This document shows, piece after piece, positions 60,008-64,000 of a stretch of 64,000 nt of DNA. Source of the DNA: CAYRNY01 sp964425755 (lineage in GTDB: Bacteria; Chloroflexota; Anaerolineae; Aggregatilineales; Aggregatilineaceae). Within the stretch, counting starts at the first letter, position 1. Every line of letters starts with the position of its first letter. A program made the position numbers and the translations under genes. The stretch lies in contig CAYRNY010000014.1 in NCBI GenBank assembly GCA_964425755.1, positions 91,677-155,676 on the forward strand, in the 5' to 3' direction. The notes beneath the pieces were generated by a model. That model was not told the origin of the DNA. It searched no databases and was given only the letters and a program-made list of their open reading frames with translations.

Positions 60008-62128
60008 TCATCTGTTGTCTGAGAAAGAGGTCTGCAACGATGAATTGGACGCCTGCGCGGTTTCGGTTTCAGCCGTTACCAGTTCCGCGTTGGTGACGGG
60101 CAGGGTGACGAAGAATGTGGTCCCTTTGCCAACCTCGCTGTTGAACCAGATGCGTCCCCCATGCGCTTCGACGAACGCCTTTGTGATCGGCATCCCCAAG
60201 CCTGTGCCAGGGGTATCGGACAGATCGTGTTTGTTGGCTTGCTGGAACGTGGCGAACACCGTATCGTACTGTTCGGGCGCGATGCCAACCCCTGTGTCCG
60301 CGACGGAGATCTCAATCATGTCATCGGATCGGTACGCCTTAAGCGTGATACTGCCTTCCGAAGTGAATTTAACCGCATTCGAAACCAGGTTCAGCAGGAT
60401 CTGGCGGATGCGACGACGGTCGCCCGAGATGGCCGGGAGATCAGGATCAATCTCAGCGATGATGTCGATCGGTTTGTCCTTCACCAGCCCTTTTGCCGTT
60501 GCCAGCGCGCTATCAAGGGCGGTGTTGATGTCGACATCCTGGATGAACAGGTCCATCATACCGACCTCGATCTTGGTCAGGTCCAGGATATCATTAATCA
60601 GGCTCAGCAAGTGCTCGCTACTGCCGATAACTTTGTTCAGGCTGTCGGCCTGCTGATCGTTGACGGGCCCCAGAACGCCATCGGCAACAAAGCCGGTGAA
60701 GTTCAAGATCGCGTTCAGCGGCGTGCGCAGTTCGTGTGACATATTAGCGAGAAACTGGGATTTGACGCGGTTTGCCTGTTCAGCGGCCTCGCGGGCACGC
60801 TCCGTTTCAGCGAACAATTGCGCGTTGCGGATCGCGGTGGCGATCTGTTCAGCCAGTGAGGTCAACACGCGTCGATCGTCTTCGCTGAAGTGATCCTTGT
60901 GCTGTGACTGCAGATCGAACACCCCCAGCAACCGGTCGCCCAGGGTCAGCGGAATGGCGAGCTCGGATTGCGTGTTCGGCAGTGCGGGCACGTATCTAAA
61001 CGCAGGCGACGCCTCAACATCGTTGATCGTTACCGCTTCTTGCGTGCGGGCGGCCAGCGCGATCACGCTTGGTTCGGCGGCCAGTGGGATTTGCTCGATC
61101 CCCAGGTATTCGCCCGGCTGCAAATCCGCGCCGGTACTCGCTGCATGGACCAGCGTGTTAGTTTCTTCGTCATATCGGAAGACCAGTGCAGCATAGAGGT
61201 CAAAGCTTTGCGTGGTCAGCGTCACGACCTGTTGCAGCAGCGCGTCGATATCGAGCACCGTCGTGATCTGTCGCGATACGTCTGCTGCGATCTGCAGGTC
61301 ACGGGTCCGGGCGTTCACACGTTCTTCAAGGTGGTCGATGAACTCTTGAAGCTGGTCGGTCATGCTGTTGAATGTCTTTGCGAGGTTGCCGATCTCGTCC
61401 TGGCCTTCGATTTCTGCGCGCTGTGAAAGGTCGCCCTTTTCGATGGATTCCGCCGTCCGCACCAGCGTGCTGACGGGGCGTGTGATGCTGGTGGTTGCCC
61501 AATAGCCGGCAAACGCAGCGGCAAATACCGCCAGCCCCGCGATGACAAACCAGTAGGTGCGGATTCTATCTTTCGCTTCTACGGACTCGGCCACCGAATT
61601 GTTGACATCAGCCCGGATGTTCTCGCTGAGTTGGGCGAGATTTTCGCCCAGCCGCCGCTGTAGCGAGGCGAGATCGGTGTGGCGCAGTACCTGCGCGCGC
61701 GGCCAGCGGCTCTCCTGTGCGGCGGTTGTGATTTCGGCCATGACCGCGTTTAGTTCGTCACCCAGCGGCTGTGTTCGATCCAGGATGGCGCGGTTTTGGG
61801 CAATCACGGTATCGCTTTCGCCTGGCGGCTGCTCGAACAACAAGGCAAGTTGCTGGTTAAAAGCCGCCATCTGGTCGTTCAGGCGTTGCTCGATCAGCCC
61901 ACTCTGGCGTGTCAGGAGCATGTTGTCAAGCGTCGCTCCAATCTCCAGCCAGGCCAGTTCAAGATTGGCGATGCGCTGTGTGTCGTCTACACCATTACGC
62001 GTGGCGTTGACTGTATCCTCTACACTGGCGGTGTATAACACGCCTGTTCCTGCTGATACCAGCACCAGCACCAACATTAAGCCGAAGCCGAATGCGAGGC
62101 GCTGCCCGATGTTGAGATGTAGTCGCAT
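60008..62128 (-). CDS. Membrane sensor histidine kinase with HAMP and GAF domains
   Basis: 706 residues. TM1 about residues 11-33 (AFGFGLMLVLVLVSAGTGV), a helical periplasmic domain (residues about 36-190, 4-helix-bundle-like), TM2 about 192-211, HAMP (ITRPVSTLVRTAESIEKGDL), a GAF domain (about 295-440), HisKA with His465 (ANMSHELRTPLNAILNFTGF) and HATPase_c with NLVSNAVKFT, DTGVGIAPE and GTGLGMPI motifs. The receiver is not fused; two separate receivers follow. The gene is preceded by an RbsB-like lipoprotein gene on the same strand, so that lipoprotein may deliver the signal. Confidence 0.95.
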   Translation of the reverse strand: MRLHLNIGQRLAFGFGLMLVLVLVSAGTGVLYTASVEDTVNATRNGVDDTQRIANLELAWLEIGATLDNMLLTRQSGLIEQRLNDQMAAFNQQLALLFEQPPGESDTVIAQNRAILDRTQPLGDELNAVMAEITTAAQESRWPRAQVLRHTDLASLQRRLGENLAQLSENIRADVNNSVAESVEAKDRIRTYWFVIAGLAVFAAAFAGYWATTSITRPVSTLVRTAESIEKGDLSQRAEIEGQDEIGNLAKTFNSMTDQLQEFIDHLEERVNARTRDLQIAADVSRQITTVLDIDALLQQVVTLTTQSFDLYAALVFRYDEETNTLVHAASTGADLQPGEYLGIEQIPLAAEPSVIALAARTQEAVTINDVEASPAFRYVPALPNTQSELAIPLTLGDRLLGVFDLQSQHKDHFSEDDRRVLTSLAEQIATAIRNAQLFAETERAREAAEQANRVKSQFLANMSHELRTPLNAILNFTGFVADGVLGPVNDQQADSLNKVIGSSEHLLSLINDILDLTKIEVGMMDLFIQDVDINTALDSALATAKGLVKDKPIDIIAEIDPDLPAISGDRRRIRQILLNLVSNAVKFTSEGSITLKAYRSDDMIEISVADTGVGIAPEQYDTVFATFQQANKHDLSDTPGTGLGMPITKAFVEAHGGRIWFNSEVGKGTTFFVTLPVTNAELVTAETETAQASNSSLQTSFSDNR

Positions 62129-62169
62129 GGTTATCTCCGTCCCGTGATTGCCCTAGTATCCTGCTGAGC

Positions 62170-63126
62170 TTATTGGATCAACGCCAGATCGACAGGAATT
62201 TCATCCGCGACCGTCTCGCCGTTGAGGTGTTTTACTGCTGTTTCAACGCCAAGCCGCCCCATCTCTTTGGGCTGCTGGGCGATTGTCGCTTGCAGTTCGC
62301 CGGCTTCGATGGCGGTTAGCGCGTCCTCAATTGCATCAAACCCGACAAAGGTGATGTCACCGGCACGCTCGGCCTCTTTTGCCGCTTCGATTGCGCCCAG
62401 GATCATCTCGTCATTGTGCGCAAAGACGCCGTCGATCGCGTCATATTCTTCCAGCAGCGCTGCAAAAACGGTCTGCCCCTCGTCGCGGTTGAAGTTGGCC
62501 GTTTCCCGCGCGATCACGGTGATATCTTCGTAGGCTGCGATCGCCTCATTGAAACCATCCCCGCGTGCCTGGGCGGCTGAGGTCCCCGGTATGCCTTGCA
62601 GTTCCACAACGTTGCCGGACCTGCCGATTACCTCGGCCAGATGATTGGCGGCCATCGCTCCGCCTGCCGCGTTGTCGGACGCGATGTGCGAGACGATTGT
62701 TCCCCCGGCGGCGCTACGGTCGATCGTGAAGACAGGGATGCCTGCTTCGTTGGCGGCTTCGATTGCCTCTACGACGGCTTCGCCATCAACCGGATTGATG
62801 AGCAACGCATTCACACCCTGCTCGATCAGGCTCTGAATTTGCGTGTTCTGCTGTGCCGCGTCGTCCTGTGCGTCTTCGACTATCAACGTCACGTCGTGTT
62901 GTTCGGCAGCGGTTTCGGCTCCCGCTTGAAGCTCCACGAAAAACGGGTTGCCGAGCGTGGAAACAGACAAGCCGATGACGAGCGGTGAGGTTTGCTCAGC
63001 AGCATCATCCTCTGATGACTCCTGATCATCGCCGTCATCATCTCCACAGGCGGTGATGATCAATGCGAAAATTAGCGCCAGTGTAAATAGCAAGAAAAGG
63101 TGCTTTCTACGGTAAATCTTGTTCAT
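62170..63126 (-). CDS. RbsB-like sugar-binding lipoprotein in a signalling operon
   Basis: 318 residues. Lipoprotein signal MNKIYRRKHLFLLFTLALIF followed by the lipobox IITACG, then an acidic linker (DDDGDDQESSEDDAAEQ), and the type 1 periplasmic-binding fold of ribose/galactose-binding proteins (IGLSVSTLGNPFFVELQAGAE, ALLINPVDGEAVVEAIEAANEAGIPVFTIDR, GVFAHNDEMILGAIEAAKEA). No ABC transporter is adjacent: it is flanked by a receiver gene and the membrane kinase gene, which suggests sensory use. GGAGGAAAAAAAC is a strong ribosome binding site. Confidence 0.93.
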   Translation of the reverse strand: MNKIYRRKHLFLLFTLALIFALIITACGDDDGDDQESSEDDAAEQTSPLVIGLSVSTLGNPFFVELQAGAETAAEQHDVTLIVEDAQDDAAQQNTQIQSLIEQGVNALLINPVDGEAVVEAIEAANEAGIPVFTIDRSAAGGTIVSHIASDNAAGGAMAANHLAEVIGRSGNVVELQGIPGTSAAQARGDGFNEAIAAYEDITVIARETANFNRDEGQTVFAALLEEYDAIDGVFAHNDEMILGAIEAAKEAERAGDITFVGFDAIEDALTAIEAGELQATIAQQPKEMGRLGVETAVKHLNGETVADEIPVDLALIQ

Positions 63127-63182
63127 GTTTTTTTCCTCCAGATTGATGTCTTGAACCGGTCTGTGGTACTGAGGGGTGGTCG

Positions 63183-63578
63183 TCAGAACACTTGCATGTC
63201 GGCATCCGGCGGGATCACACGTGCTTCGAAGTCCTTGATAAACTGTAACACCTGGCTGAGATTAAACGGTTTGACGACGTAAGCATTGGCGCCAATGCTG
63301 CGTGCGCGTTCCAGGCGTTCGGCATCGTCATTTGCCGAGAGCATGATCAGCCCGATGTTGGGATTCTGTTTGCGTAGGCGTTGTGCCAGTTCAATACCAT
63401 TTGCATCCGGTAGTTCGACGTCTAACAGTGCCAGGTCGATGGGTTTCTCGGCGATTACGTCAGCGACTTCACTGCCCATCTCGGCCTGGTAAAGTTCGTA
63501 ATTGCCGGTCTTTAACGCGAAGAACAACAACTGACGATTGTCTTCGTTGTCGTCCACGATAAGGATATGCTTGGTCAT
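63183..63578 (-). CDS. Single-domain response regulator (first gene of the signalling operon)
   Basis: 131 residues from the ATG at 63578 (MTKHILIVDDNEDNRQ). A GTG nine codons earlier is possible, but the canonical N-terminus favours the ATG. Asp53 lies in LALLDVELPDANGIELAQRLR, the acidic pocket in LIVDDNED, the Thr/Ser position in IMLSAND and the Lys in YVVKPFN. Followed by the lipoprotein gene after 56 nt. With the two receivers at 59.1-60.0 kb, it gives three separate receivers for one kinase. Confidence 0.93.
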   Translation of the reverse strand: MTKHILIVDDNEDNRQLLFFALKTGNYELYQAEMGSEVADVIAEKPIDLALLDVELPDANGIELAQRLRKQNPNIGLIMLSANDDAERLERARSIGANAYVVKPFNLSQVLQFIKDFEARVIPPDADMQVF

Positions 63579-63904
63579 AGCGTATCGTTTCCGTTTCGCC
63601 TGCACTTTGTGTCCGGGGGGAACGCACCACGATCGAAACAGGCGATCCGGTTGCTGCGCCCGGTGGGTTAGCCGCCATCAGGATCCTGTCATGTAGGGTC
63701 GTCCCGGCGGTCTTCACATTCGCAAAAAGGATGGATTGTCTTATCAACTAAAGACGCCACATCCTTAACACTGTTTTTATCTTATATCAAAACGTGCCGG
63801 GTGTATATGTTGCGGATGTGAAAAATTGTTGAAATTCTATGACAGATGTGTGACAGCCTGCCAGCGCGTCGATACGATCTGAACCACCTGATGGACGTTT
63901 ATCA
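63579..63904. other. Upstream region of the signalling operon
   Basis: 326 bases between the first receiver gene and the right-edge reading frame. AT-rich strings occur around 63770-63840 (TATATC on the plus strand, TATACA on the minus strand), but no pair of hexamers with a good spacing is clear. No gene is called; a minus-strand frame here (to 63747) has no family match and runs into the receiver gene. Confidence 0.4.
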
Positions 63905-64000
63905 ATGCGACTGCGAGCCCGTTCTTTGCGTCGGAAATGGCCCCTAATTTCAGTAGACCGCAATCAAGCGGTAGCCGGAACGATGATTTCTAACGAAAAC
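63905..64000 (+). CDS. Possible N-terminal fragment of an unknown protein (cut by window edge)
   Basis: From the ATG at 63905 the frame stays open for 32 codons to the end of the window (starts MRLRARSLRRKWPLISV). The first 12 residues are very basic, and no ribosome binding site is clear (GATGGACG only). It could be the start of a real gene divergent from the signalling operon, or chance. No function can be proposed. Confidence 0.3.
   Translation, partial: MRLRARSLRRKWPLISVDRNQAVAGTMISNEN

Overview
The window looks like a chromosome segment from a free-living, Gram-variable heterotroph of the Chloroflexota (Anaerolineae-like). This placement is an inference. It rests on the mix of single-domain roadblock proteins, large secreted proteins with IPT/CARDB modules, lipoproteins with LamG-like tails, a tungsten/molybdenum aldehyde oxidoreductase with tandem MoeA genes, and several ABC uptake operons in a GC-rich background. 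I see no rRNA, tRNA, CRISPR array, insertion sequence or prophage. Both edges cut genes: an adenosine-deaminase-like start on the left (minus strand) and an unknown reading frame on the right.

Layout. 0-2.2 kb (minus): adenosine deaminase-like start, CTP synthase (pyrG) and a roadblock/LC7 protein. 2.6-7.2 kb (plus): a degenerate-receiver/roadblock fusion, formate-THF ligase (fhs) and a TPR tail-anchored protein. 7.3-10.5 kb: two moeA genes, the second fused to a periplasmic-binding-like domain. 10.5-15.2 kb: thioesterase, RluD-type pseudouridine synthase, a nitrilase-fold protein that lacks its catalytic cysteine, a small membrane protein, threonine aldolase and a CPBP-like membrane protein. 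15.2-20.7 kb (minus): lipoprotein, a 1064-residue protein of unknown function and RdgB. 20.9-25.8 kb (plus): aldehyde ferredoxin oxidoreductase, saccharopine-dehydrogenase-like enzyme and FAD oxidoreductase. 25.9-33.9 kb: YchF, a secreted subtilase, and a convergent operon of Yip1, ABC ATPase, IPT/CARDB surface protein and MacB-like permease. 34.2-34.5 kb: an apparent structured noncoding RNA ending in an intrinsic terminator. 34.7-46.0 kb: a sugar/polyol uptake and catabolic cluster with a binding protein, two permeases, two ATPases, two TIM-barrel isomerases, two Gfo/Idh/MocA dehydrogenases and a membrane protein. 46.1-47.4 kb (minus): a cytosolic trypsin-like protein plus a free copy of its N-terminal domain. 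47.7-53.8 kb: 2-oxoglutarate dehydrogenase E1, E2 and an Aquifex-type aconitase. 53.9-58.2 kb (minus): an oligopeptide-type ABC importer whose DppC-like permease carries a PPC-like extracytoplasmic insert. 58.5-64 kb: a small membrane protein and a minus-strand signalling operon (receiver, RbsB-like lipoprotein, hybrid-free histidine kinase, two receivers).

How the genes fit together. The MoeA pair can supply cofactor to the aldehyde oxidoreductase. OGDH plus aconitase supply TCA flux. The two ABC clusters feed sugars/polyols and peptides. The RbsB-like lipoprotein has no transporter beside it and probably acts as a ligand sensor for the adjacent kinase. Signals worth a second look are the 34.2-34.53 kb RNA, the PPC-bearing permease, the Cys-to-Gly nitrilase, the duplicated protease N-domain and the 1064-residue protein.
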